The position numbers and the translations under genes are program-made. Under the pieces are notes generated by a model. The model did no database searches, was not told where the DNA came from, and saw only the letters and a list, made by a program, of their open reading frames with translations. Of a DNA stretch of 64,000 nt, positions 24,601 through 36,514 are shown one piece after another (the stretch's first letter is position 1; each line of letters opens with the position of its first letter). Source of the DNA: Galaxea fascicularis (taxonomy: Eukaryota > Cnidaria > Anthozoa > Scleractinia > Euphylliidae); assembly GCA_948470475.1 (NCBI GenBank), contig OX419338.1, positions 7,617,205-7,681,204 on the forward strand, given 5' to 3'.

Positions 24601-26726
24601 CTCGGAGAAAGGACGAGAACCAACTAAGGAACACTGAACTCAACCCACATATGACGCCAAGACCGCAAATCGAATCAGGGCCACATTAATGGGAGGCCAG
24701 TGCTCTCACCACTGCACCATTCTTGTTCCCTTACAGTCAAAAGATCTTCATTTATTCGTAGCACTTTAGGAATGTAAACCCGCTGAAAATTTATCTTTCC
24801 TTTATAGGCAAGTACATTTTCACCAGCCCTAAAACAAAGAATTTATACAAAACTGGCGAACGATTCAGACAGCCCAAACTGGCGAAGTTCCTGAAGCGGC
24901 TGTCTAAGCAAGGCAAGGATTACTTCTACAGAGGACCTTGGGCCGAAGATATGGTGGAAACTGTTCAAAGCGAAGAGGGTTACATCACAATGGAAGATAT
25001 GATTGAATATCACGTGAGGTCACCCGAGCCAGCGAGTACTTTGTACAAAAGGTATCACGTGTTGACGTCAGGCGCAGAATGGGGTGGTGCTGAGCTGGTA
25101 GAAAAGCTGAACCTGATGGAGTTGGCCGGGATCGGAAGTTCGACCGACTCGTACCTGACAAACGCCACTAAACTCTTCTGGTTGGCATCTATTACACGTG
25201 TAAGTTCTTTCATCTCGTTTTTCACTCACATCGTACCCGATGGAAAGCATCTTCTAAAGGAACACCTTGGCGTGGATGTAGACGGCTCGGATCGAACAAC
25301 AAAAGAGGCAGCCGATGAACTGTGGGACAAATTTGGCTCTGTTGAGAACATGAAAGACATAAACGAGCTCATGCGAGAGATGGTGGCAAGCGTCGAGATG
25401 GATATGGAGTATTATAGGCATGGGTCGTCTGGAGTTGTTGCAGTGGACAGAAGCGGTAATGTGTGCTCTTTGGTGCATGGTACAGATAGTGGGCTGTGGG
25501 GTTCTGGATTATTCGTGCAGGGAGTAAGTCTTCCCAGTTCAGGAATCGCATTGAAGTCGGCAGTAAAAGGAACAAGGAGTGGCGACAGAGTGCCTTCGGG
25601 ACTCCAGCCTTTGATTGTATTCAAGGAAGAGTTCCCAGAGCTCAACCAACTTGGTAGAAGGATTAGACGAGACGTTCCTTTGACCACGAAGCACCGACGA
25701 AGGCCTACGAACAAGAGAAAAAGCTTAAAGCATCGTGGATACACGGTGAAAAACGTCCCTCAAAAACTGGTGGTATTCAAAACACATAACAGGGCACGAT
25801 CACACCTGGAAGAGGAACCATTCACAGAGTCATCTCAGTGGGAAAAACCAACGCAAGCCGGCATGAAACAGCTCGAACGTTTGGTCAAACTTGCCAAGGT
25901 TGACAAGAACGATAAAGAAGAAGAAGAAGAAGAAGAAGAAGAAGAAGACGATAGGGAGTACGGCCGCCTTGATCAAGAAAGGGAAAAGATTGACAATGAA
26001 GTTAGCATTCCAGTCCAGAGAGAATCACCCATTCCAACCACAGAGAAGCTTCTTACTGATCCAGAGCCTTATCTAGAGCCTTTAAAGCCTGTACCACGAA
26101 AGCCTTCTTCTAAAAACGAAAAATCCGTTCTCACTTCAAATAATGTAAATGGTGAAGAAGGGGAGGCGGAAGGAAATGGGATAGAGGAGGAACAGACACT
26201 GGACAATGGAACAGACGGAAAAGAGGAGACACAAAAAGAAGAGCCCATCAAGGAAGACGAGTTATTGGAGTCAAGGGAGTTCCCTCATTTAGGAATCCCA
26301 GACGCTTGGGAACCAAACGTATACCCGGAGGAGAGAGGCGAGCCTGCGTTTCATACTGGCCTGGTTCCAGTCTTGGCCATGACATGCTTGGGTCCATCGC
26401 ACCAACTCGCCATCCCACAGTACTTGACGAACATTTTGGACAGTGAAATGAATCCTAAAGCAGCGCTCGAGGCTCCAACATTTCTTGCTCCGAGCCCGCG
26501 GTCTTTTCAGCAGGATGTCCAAGTTGAAAAATTTGCCATCGCCGAGAATATCTTGCAAGAAGTGAGTGAGTTTGGACAGGCTTTTACTGAAGTTGATTCC
26601 CAGACTGCAGAGGACGTGGCGGGAATCGGCGCAGCTGTCACGCTGAACAGCGACTGGAAAATGCTTGGCTGTGTGCATCCGTCTAAGGAAGGCTTGGCTG
26701 AGGGAGTTTCGGTACTAAAAGGGTAG
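18619..26726 (+). CDS. Secreted gamma-glutamyltransferase-fold protein with altered active site and charged insert
   Basis: Exons 18619-18913, 23780-24136 and 24808-26726 join in phase to 856 codons plus stop. Residues 1-28 look like a signal peptide (hydrophobic core FLLLGSFWSAL). GGT-family landmarks follow in order: GLVAGTSNALAVHAGTEALRKGGNAMDACL, VPGFIAAVSAASEKYG.LPLSKLLEPAL, a Y.GPWAEDMVETV segment, and HGSSGVVAVDRSGNVCSL with Ser424-Ser425 where typical family members have Thr-Thr at the autoproteolysis/nucleophile site. The Arg-Glu-x-Ala-Pro substrate motif is not apparent (DGGWNRPYYT instead), and the Gly-Gly oxyanion motif is replaced by TCLGPSHQ. Residues about 497-705 are an insertion: a dibasic RRIRR site (near 501-505), a Lys/Arg-rich stretch, then acidic sequence with a run of Glu coded by GAA repeats (about 587-597). 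Homology resumes at about 709 (HLGIPDAWEPNVY) to the C-terminus. GGTs cleave gamma-glutamyl bonds of glutathione outside the cell; whether this protein does so is doubtful. It could be a pseudoenzyme, or a Ser-nucleophile enzyme, possibly furin-processed. Confidence 0.85.
20871..21002. repeat. Exact 66-bp tandem duplication
   Basis: Positions 20871-20936 and 20937-21002 are identical, beginning TAACCTGGGTGTAGTCTAGA. It lies in intron 1 of the GGT-like gene and has no coding content. The lack of any difference implies a recent event or an assembly artefact. Confidence 0.95.
24520..24732 (-). repeat. tRNA-derived SINE in intron 2 of the GGT-like gene
   Basis: On the minus strand the head has A box-like TGGTGCAGTGGTGAGAGC and B box-like GATTCGATTT. 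The body carries GTTCTCGTCCTTTCTCCGAG and CTCCGCGCGGTTACTCCGG and ends in a short AT-rich tail. A related body in the opposite orientation is at 40530-40735. Confidence 0.7.
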
Positions 26727-26791
26727 ACAAGTGATGGTCTTTAGAATACCAGTATACAGACAATCGAGATTACTTTATTGACATGGACACA

Positions 26792-26797
26792 AATAAA
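26792..26797 (+). terminator. Polyadenylation signal of the GGT-like gene
   Basis: AATAAA occurs 66 nt after the stop codon at 26726, a normal spacing for a short 3' UTR. Confidence 0.65.
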
Positions 26798-26799
26798 TT

Positions 26800-27340
26800 A
26801 GCAAAATGCTATTAGATGCGATACAAAGTTATACAACGAAACTGAAGACCTGAGGTTCTCAAGTTTGATGTAAGTATTCATGAACGAGAACGCCAGCTCA
26901 GTTTCCTAGCTAATAACCCTCAACTAAACTGAAAAAAATAATCAGTTTCTTCTTTTGCAAGCTTTTTTCAAATGTTCTGAAAGTACCATTAAGAGTGACT
27001 ATTTCACTTTTCAACTAAGTTGACGGAGTGTCAGCCCGCGGATAGTGTAGACGTAGACGTAAACTTAAATCCTGGAAAAAGCGGAGGGGAAAGGAGCAGC
27101 TCTTACAAGGCCTGCTTCGGGAGAATAACATTAGTTCCTCTAGCAATCTGGAGGTTTTGCTCGAAATCCGAAGACTCAATAACTTTTCCAAGCTACCGCA
27201 GAAGAAAAGACGCTTTAAAGTAGCTGCTTAAAAGAGTGCACAATGTAAAGAAGGCAAGACAAAAACCTTGCGAATATGGTGTGAATCGAACACTTTAAAT
27301 AGCTAAGTCATGGTGATTTTTATGTGTGTGTAATATACAT
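26800..27340. other. Intergenic, nothing recognised
   Basis: This short spacer follows the GGT-like gene. It contains only small unsupported open frames and AT-rich sequence. Confidence 0.5.
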
Positions 27341-27608
27341 GAAATAAATCGTCTATGAACTGCGGAAGTGAAATCAAATGAAGACTGATCCTCGCAATTT
27401 ATGCTATTGCAAAAAGAAACCTAAAAAGAATTCAGAACTTCAATGGGTTTTGAACCTCTCGATACCAGTGCAGGGCTATAAAGTCAATGATGTTGGCAAC
27501 ATATCAATTGTAGATTCATATGTTCCGTGAAATAAATACATGCGGGTGATATATATAAAACAAATCATTTATAAGCTGCGGAAGTAAAACAAAATAAAGT
27601 TCTGAACA
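27341..27608 (-). repeat. Old SINE copy next to the satellite
   Basis: The segment aligns by eye in order with 49600-49965: AACTGCGGAAGTGAAAT, GATCCTCGCAATT, a GAACTTCAA.GGGTTTTGAACC-type B-box region, then a tRNA-like remnant. The tRNA-like head reads on the minus strand and is degenerate. CTGCGGAAGT occurs at both ends, so it may be two partial copies. Confidence 0.55.
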
Positions 27609-27662
27609 CCATTTAACCTCAATTTAACCGCAATTTAACCTCGAATTGACCTACAATTGACA
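27609..27662. repeat. Degenerate short tandem repeat
   Basis: About five copies of an 11-12-bp unit of the type CAATTTAACCT, drifting to CGAATTGACCT, lie just before the open frames that enter the 22-bp satellite. Confidence 0.6.
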
Positions 27663-27786
27663 CAACAACTGTGCCATTGTCGTTATTTGTTTCACGCTGT
27701 TCCCTGTAAGTACTGCTCTGCCAGAGAGGATCCAGTTTTTCCATTGTCGTCATCTCCAAGACCCTCATCCTATTTGTCTTTGATAG

Positions 27787-30700
27787 ATGCACAGCCACTC
27801 ACCCACACTTGCACAGCCACTCACCCACACTTGCACAGCCACTCACCCACACTTGCACAGCCACTCACCCACACTTGCACAGCCACTCACCCACACTTGC
27901 ACAGCCACTCACCCACACTTGCACAGCCACTCACCCACACTTGCACAGCCACTCACCCACACTTGCACAGCCACTCACCCACACTTGCACAGCCACTCAC
28001 CCACACTTGCACAGCCACTCACCCACACTTGCACAGCCACTCACCCACACTTGCACAGCCACTCACCCACACTTGCACAGCCACTCACCCACACTTGCAC
28101 AGCCACTCACCCACACTTGCACAGCCACTCACCCACACTTGCACAGCCACTCACCCACACTTGCACAGCCACTCACCCACACTTGCACAGCCACTCACCC
28201 ACACTTGCACAGCCACTCACCCACACTTGCACAGCCACTCACCCACACTTGCACAGCCACTCACCCACACTTGCACAGCCACTCACCCACACTTGCACAG
28301 CCACTCACCCACACTTGCACAGCCACTCACCCACACTTGCACAGCCACTCACCCACACTTGCACAGCCACTCACCCACACTTGCACAGCCACTCACCCAC
28401 ACTTGCACAGCCACTCACCCACACTTGCACAGCCACTCACCCACACTTGCACAGCCACTCACCCACACTTGCACAGCCACTCACCCACACTTGCACAGCC
28501 ACTCACCCACACTTGCACAGCCACTCACCCACACTTGCACAGCCACTCACCCACACTTGCACAGCCACTCACCCACACTTGCACAGCCACTCACCCACAC
28601 TTGCACAGCCACTCACCCACACTTGCACAGCCACTCACCCACACTTGCACAGCCACTCACCCACACTTGCACAGCCACTCACCCACACTTGCACAGCCAC
28701 TCACCCACACTTGCACAGCCACTCACCCACACTTGCACAGCCACTCACCCACACTTGCACAGCCACTCACCCACACTTGCACAGCCACTCACCCACACTT
28801 GCACAGCCACTCACCCACACTTGCACAGCCACTCACCCACACTTGCACAGCCACTCACCCACACTTGCACAGCCACTCACCCACACTTGCACAGCCACTC
28901 ACCCACACTTGCACAGCCACTCACCCACACTTGCACAGCCACTCACCCACACTTGCACAGCCACTCACCCACACTTGCACAGCCACTCACCCACACTTGC
29001 ACAGCCACTCACCCACACTTGCACAGCCACTCACCCACACTTGCACAGCCACTCACCCACACTTGCACAGCCACTCACCCACACTTGCACAGCCACTCAC
29101 CCACACTTGCACAGCCACTCACCCACACTTGCACAGCCACTCACCCACACTTGCACAGCCACTCACCCACACTTGCACAGCCACTCACCCACACTTGCAC
29201 AGCCACTCACCCACACTTGCACAGCCACTCACCCACACTTGCACAGCCACTCACCCACACTTGCACAGCCACTCACCCACACTTGCACAGCCACTCACCC
29301 ACACTTGCACAGCCACTCACCCACACTTGCACAGCCACTCACCCACACTTGCACAGCCACTCACCCACACTTGCACAGCCACTCACCCACACTTGCACAG
29401 CCACTCACCCACACTTGCACAGCCACTCACCCACACTTGCACAGCCACTCACCCACACTTGCACAGCCACTCACCCACACTTGCACAGCCACTCACCCAC
29501 ACTTGCACAGCCACTCACCCACACTTGCACAGCCACTCACCCACACTTGCACAGCCACTCACCCACACTTGCACAGCCACTCACCCACACTTGCACAGCC
29601 ACTCACCCACACTTGCACAGCCACTCACCCACACTTGCACAGCCACTCACCCACACTTGCACAGCCACTCACCCACACTTGCACAGCCACTCACCCACAC
29701 TTGCACAGCCACTCACCCACACTTGCACAGCCACTCACCCACACTTGCACAGCCACTCACCCACACTTGCACAGCCACTCACCCACACTTGCACAGCCAC
29801 TCACCCACACTTGCACAGCCACTCACCCACACTTGCACAGCCACTCACCCACACTTGCACAGCCACTCACCCACACTTGCACAGCCACTCACCCACACTT
29901 GCACAGCCACTCACCCACACTTGCACAGCCACTCACCCACACTTGCACAGCCACTCACCCACACTTGCACAGCCACTCACCCACACTTGCACAGCCACTC
30001 ACCCACACTTGCACAGCCACTCACCCACACTTGCACAGCCACTCACCCACACTTGCACAGCCACTCACCCACACTTGCACAGCCACTCACCCACACTTGC
30101 ACAGCCACTCACCCACACTTGCACAGCCACTCACCCACACTTGCACAGCCACTCACCCACACTTGCACAGCCACTCACCCACACTTGCACAGCCACTCAC
30201 CCACACTTGCACAGCCACTCACCCACACTTGCACAGCCACTCACCCACACTTGCACAGCCACTCACCCACACTTGCACAGCCACTCACCCACACTTGCAC
30301 AGCCACTCACCCACACTTGCACAGCCACTCACCCACACTTGCACAGCCACTCACCCACACTTGCACAGCCACTCACCCACACTTGCACAGCCACTCACCC
30401 ACACTTGCACAGCCACTCACCCACACTTGCACAGCCACTCACCCACACTTGCACAGCCACTCACCCACACTTGCACAGCCACTCACCCACACTTGCACAG
30501 CCACTCACCCACACTTGCACAGCCACTCACCCACACTTGCACAGCCACTCACCCACACTTGCACAGCCACTCACCCACACTTGCACAGCCACTCACCCAC
30601 ACTTGCACAGCCACTCACCCACACTTGCACAGCCACTCACCCACACTTGCACAGCCACTCACCCACACTTGCACAGCCACTCACCCACACTTGCACAGCC

Positions 30701-33700
30701 ACTCACCCACACTTGCACAGCCACTCACCCACACTTGCACAGCCACTCACCCACACTTGCACAGCCACTCACCCACACTTGCACAGCCACTCACCCACAC
30801 TTGCACAGCCACTCACCCACACTTGCACAGCCACTCACCCACACTTGCACAGCCACTCACCCACACTTGCACAGCCACTCACCCACACTTGCACAGCCAC
30901 TCACCCACACTTGCACAGCCACTCACCCACACTTGCACAGCCACTCACCCACACTTGCACAGCCACTCACCCACACTTGCACAGCCACTCACCCACACTT
31001 GCACAGCCACTCACCCACACTTGCACAGCCACTCACCCACACTTGCACAGCCACTCACCCACACTTGCACAGCCACTCACCCACACTTGCACAGCCACTC
31101 ACCCACACTTGCACAGCCACTCACCCACACTTGCACAGCCACTCACCCACACTTGCACAGCCACTCACCCACACTTGCACAGCCACTCACCCACACTTGC
31201 ACAGCCACTCACCCACACTTGCACAGCCACTCACCCACACTTGCACAGCCACTCACCCACACTTGCACAGCCACTCACCCACACTTGCACAGCCACTCAC
31301 CCACACTTGCACAGCCACTCACCCACACTTGCACAGCCACTCACCCACACTTGCACAGCCACTCACCCACACTTGCACAGCCACTCACCCACACTTGCAC
31401 AGCCACTCACCCACACTTGCACAGCCACTCACCCACACTTGCACAGCCACTCACCCACACTTGCACAGCCACTCACCCACACTTGCACAGCCACTCACCC
31501 ACACTTGCACAGCCACTCACCCACACTTGCACAGCCACTCACCCACACTTGCACAGCCACTCACCCACACTTGCACAGCCACTCACCCACACTTGCACAG
31601 CCACTCACCCACACTTGCACAGCCACTCACCCACACTTGCACAGCCACTCACCCACACTTGCACAGCCACTCACCCACACTTGCACAGCCACTCACCCAC
31701 ACTTGCACAGCCACTCACCCACACTTGCACAGCCACTCACCCACACTTGCACAGCCACTCACCCACACTTGCACAGCCACTCACCCACACTTGCACAGCC
31801 ACTCACCCACACTTGCACAGCCACTCACCCACACTTGCACAGCCACTCACCCACACTTGCACAGCCACTCACCCACACTTGCACAGCCACTCACCCACAC
31901 TTGCACAGCCACTCACCCACACTTGCACAGCCACTCACCCACACTTGCACAGCCACTCACCCACACTTGCACAGCCACTCACCCACACTTGCACAGCCAC
32001 TCACCCACACTTGCACAGCCACTCACCCACACTTGCACAGCCACTCACCCACACTTGCACAGCCACTCACCCACACTTGCACAGCCACTCACCCACACTT
32101 GCACAGCCACTCACCCACACTTGCACAGCCACTCACCCACACTTGCACAGCCACTCACCCACACTTGCACAGCCACTCACCCACACTTGCACAGCCACTC
32201 ACCCACACTTGCACAGCCACTCACCCACACTTGCACAGCCACTCACCCACACTTGCACAGCCACTCACCCACACTTGCACAGCCACTCACCCACACTTGC
32301 ACAGCCACTCACCCACACTTGCACAGCCACTCACCCACACTTGCACAGCCACTCACCCACACTTGCACAGCCACTCACCCACACTTGCACAGCCACTCAC
32401 CCACACTTGCACAGCCACTCACCCACACTTGCACAGCCACTCACCCACACTTGCACAGCCACTCACCCACACTTGCACAGCCACTCACCCACACTTGCAC
32501 AGCCACTCACCCACACTTGCACAGCCACTCACCCACACTTGCACAGCCACTCACCCACACTTGCACAGCCACTCACCCACACTTGCACAGCCACTCACCC
32601 ACACTTGCACAGCCACTCACCCACACTTGCACAGCCACTCACCCACACTTGCACAGCCACTCACCCACACTTGCACAGCCACTCACCCACACTTGCACAG
32701 CCACTCACCCACACTTGCACAGCCACTCACCCACACTTGCACAGCCACTCACCCACACTTGCACAGCCACTCACCCACACTTGCACAGCCACTCACCCAC
32801 ACTTGCACAGCCACTCACCCACACTTGCACAGCCACTCACCCACACTTGCACAGCCACTCACCCACACTTGCACAGCCACTCACCCACACTTGCACAGCC
32901 ACTCACCCACACTTGCACAGCCACTCACCCACACTTGCACAGCCACTCACCCACACTTGCACAGCCACTCACCCACACTTGCACAGCCACTCACCCACAC
33001 TTGCACAGCCACTCACCCACACTTGCACAGCCACTCACCCACACTTGCACAGCCACTCACCCACACTTGCACAGCCACTCACCCACACTTGCACAGCCAC
33101 TCACCCACACTTGCACAGCCACTCACCCACACTTGCACAGCCACTCACCCACACTTGCACAGCCACTCACCCACACTTGCACAGCCACTCACCCACACTT
33201 GCACAGCCACTCACCCACACTTGCACAGCCACTCACCCACACTTGCACAGCCACTCACCCACACTTGCACAGCCACTCACCCACACTTGCACAGCCACTC
33301 ACCCACACTTGCACAGCCACTCACCCACACTTGCACAGCCACTCACCCACACTTGCACAGCCACTCACCCACACTTGCACAGCCACTCACCCACACTTGC
33401 ACAGCCACTCACCCACACTTGCACAGCCACTCACCCACACTTGCACAGCCACTCACCCACACTTGCACAGCCACTCACCCACACTTGCACAGCCACTCAC
33501 CCACACTTGCACAGCCACTCACCCACACTTGCACAGCCACTCACCCACACTTGCACAGCCACTCACCCACACTTGCACAGCCACTCACCCACACTTGCAC
33601 AGCCACTCACCCACACTTGCACAGCCACTCACCCACACTTGCACAGCCACTCACCCACACTTGCACAGCCACTCACCCACACTTGCACAGCCACTCACCC

Positions 33701-36489
33701 ACACTTGCACAGCCACTCACCCACACTTGCACAGCCACTCACCCACACTTGCACAGCCACTCACCCACACTTGCACAGCCACTCACCCACACTTGCACAG
33801 CCACTCACCCACACTTGCACAGCCACTCACCCACACTTGCACAGCCACTCACCCACACTTGCACAGCCACTCACCCACACTTGCACAGCCACTCACCCAC
33901 ACTTGCACAGCCACTCACCCACACTTGCACAGCCACTCACCCACACTTGCACAGCCACTCACCCACACTTGCACAGCCACTCACCCACACTTGCACAGCC
34001 ACTCACCCACACTTGCACAGCCACTCACCCACACTTGCACAGCCACTCACCCACACTTGCACAGCCACTCACCCACACTTGCACAGCCACTCACCCACAC
34101 TTGCACAGCCACTCACCCACACTTGCACAGCCACTCACCCACACTTGCACAGCCACTCACCCACACTTGCACAGCCACTCACCCACACTTGCACAGCCAC
34201 TCACCCACACTTGCACAGCCACTCACCCACACTTGCACAGCCACTCACCCACACTTGCACAGCCACTCACCCACACTTGCACAGCCACTCACCCACACTT
34301 GCACAGCCACTCACCCACACTTGCACAGCCACTCACCCACACTTGCACAGCCACTCACCCACACTTGCACAGCCACTCACCCACACTTGCACAGCCACTC
34401 ACCCACACTTGCACAGCCACTCACCCACACTTGCACAGCCACTCACCCACACTTGCACAGCCACTCACCCACACTTGCACAGCCACTCACCCACACTTGC
34501 ACAGCCACTCACCCACACTTGCACAGCCACTCACCCACACTTGCACAGCCACTCACCCACACTTGCACAGCCACTCACCCACACTTGCACAGCCACTCAC
34601 CCACACTTGCACAGCCACTCACCCACACTTGCACAGCCACTCACCCACACTTGCACAGCCACTCACCCACACTTGCACAGCCACTCACCCACACTTGCAC
34701 AGCCACTCACCCACACTTGCACAGCCACTCACCCACACTTGCACAGCCACTCACCCACACTTGCACAGCCACTCACCCACACTTGCACAGCCACTCACCC
34801 ACACTTGCACAGCCACTCACCCACACTTGCACAGCCACTCACCCACACTTGCACAGCCACTCACCCACACTTGCACAGCCACTCACCCACACTTGCACAG
34901 CCACTCACCCACACTTGCACAGCCACTCACCCACACTTGCACAGCCACTCACCCACACTTGCACAGCCACTCACCCACACTTGCACAGCCACTCACCCAC
35001 ACTTGCACAGCCACTCACCCACACTTGCACAGCCACTCACCCACACTTGCACAGCCACTCACCCACACTTGCACAGCCACTCACCCACACTTGCACAGCC
35101 ACTCACCCACACTTGCACAGCCACTCACCCACACTTGCACAGCCACTCACCCACACTTGCACAGCCACTCACCCACACTTGCACAGCCACTCACCCACAC
35201 TTGCACAGCCACTCACCCACACTTGCACAGCCACTCACCCACACTTGCACAGCCACTCACCCACACTTGCACAGCCACTCACCCACACTTGCACAGCCAC
35301 TCACCCACACTTGCACAGCCACTCACCCACACTTGCACAGCCACTCACCCACACTTGCACAGCCACTCACCCACACTTGCACAGCCACTCACCCACACTT
35401 GCACAGCCACTCACCCACACTTGCACAGCCACTCACCCACACTTGCACAGCCACTCACCCACACTTGCACAGCCACTCACCCACACTTGCACAGCCACTC
35501 ACCCACACTTGCACAGCCACTCACCCACACTTGCACAGCCACTCACCCACACTTGCACAGCCACTCACCCACACTTGCACAGCCACTCACCCACACTTGC
35601 ACAGCCACTCACCCACACTTGCACAGCCACTCACCCACACTTGCACAGCCACTCACCCACACTTGCACAGCCACTCACCCACACTTGCACAGCCACTCAC
35701 CCACACTTGCACAGCCACTCACCCACACTTGCACAGCCACTCACCCACACTTGCACAGCCACTCACCCACACTTGCACAGCCACTCACCCACACTTGCAC
35801 AGCCACTCACCCACACTTGCACAGCCACTCACCCACACTTGCACAGCCACTCACCCACACTTGCACAGCCACTCACCCACACTTGCACAGCCACTCACCC
35901 ACACTTGCACAGCCACTCACCCACACTTGCACAGCCACTCACCCACACTTGCACAGCCACTCACCCACACTTGCACAGCCACTCACCCACACTTGCACAG
36001 CCACTCACCCACACTTGCACAGCCACTCACCCACACTTGCACAGCCACTCACCCACACTTGCACAGCCACTCACCCACACTTGCACAGCCACTCACCCAC
36101 ACTTGCACAGCCACTCACCCACACTTGCACAGCCACTCACCCACACTTGCACAGCCACTCACCCACACTTGCACAGCCACTCACCCACACTTGCACAGCC
36201 ACTCACCCACACTTGCACAGCCACTCACCCACACTTGCACAGCCACTCACCCACACTTGCACAGCCACTCACCCACACTTGCACAGCCACTCACCCACAC
36301 TTGCACAGCCACTCACCCACACTTGCACAGCCACTCACCCACACTTGCACAGCCACTCACCCACACTTGCACAGCCACTCACCCACACTTGCACAGCCAC
36401 TCACCCACACTTGCACAGCCACTCACCCACACTTGCACAGCCACTCACCCACACTTGCACAGCCACTCACCCACACTTGCACAGCCTGA
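27787..36489 (+). repeat. 22-bp satellite array, about 395 copies, with ATG and TGA at its edges
   Basis: The monomer is GCACAGCCACTCACCCACAC followed by TT (22 bp). From 27789 to 36486 there are 395 complete units plus 8 nt, and I saw no substitution or indel: the printed pattern recurs exactly every 660 bp. Since 22 is not a multiple of 3 and the monomer has no stop on this strand, all three forward frames stay open and encode the same 22-residue, His-rich repeat in shifted phase (contains THPHLHSHSP). One frame begins at a true ATG (27787-27789, where the first unit has ATG in place of TTG) and ends at TGA (36487-36489), the first three bases after the array. The other two open frames depend on TTG starts or upstream sequence. 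The reverse strand has TGA in every frame. Each unit also contains one E-box-type CACTTG. Coding function is unsupported; a satellite or minisatellite is the safe call. Confidence 0.97.
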
Positions 36490-36514
36490 AGGAAATGTAG
36501 AATATAGTTTTTTT

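Noticed and set aside
27787..36489. CRISPR or telomeric array
   Set aside because: There are no spacers, the unit is contiguous, and it does not resemble TTAGGG-type telomere repeats; the setting is an intron-rich eukaryotic genome.
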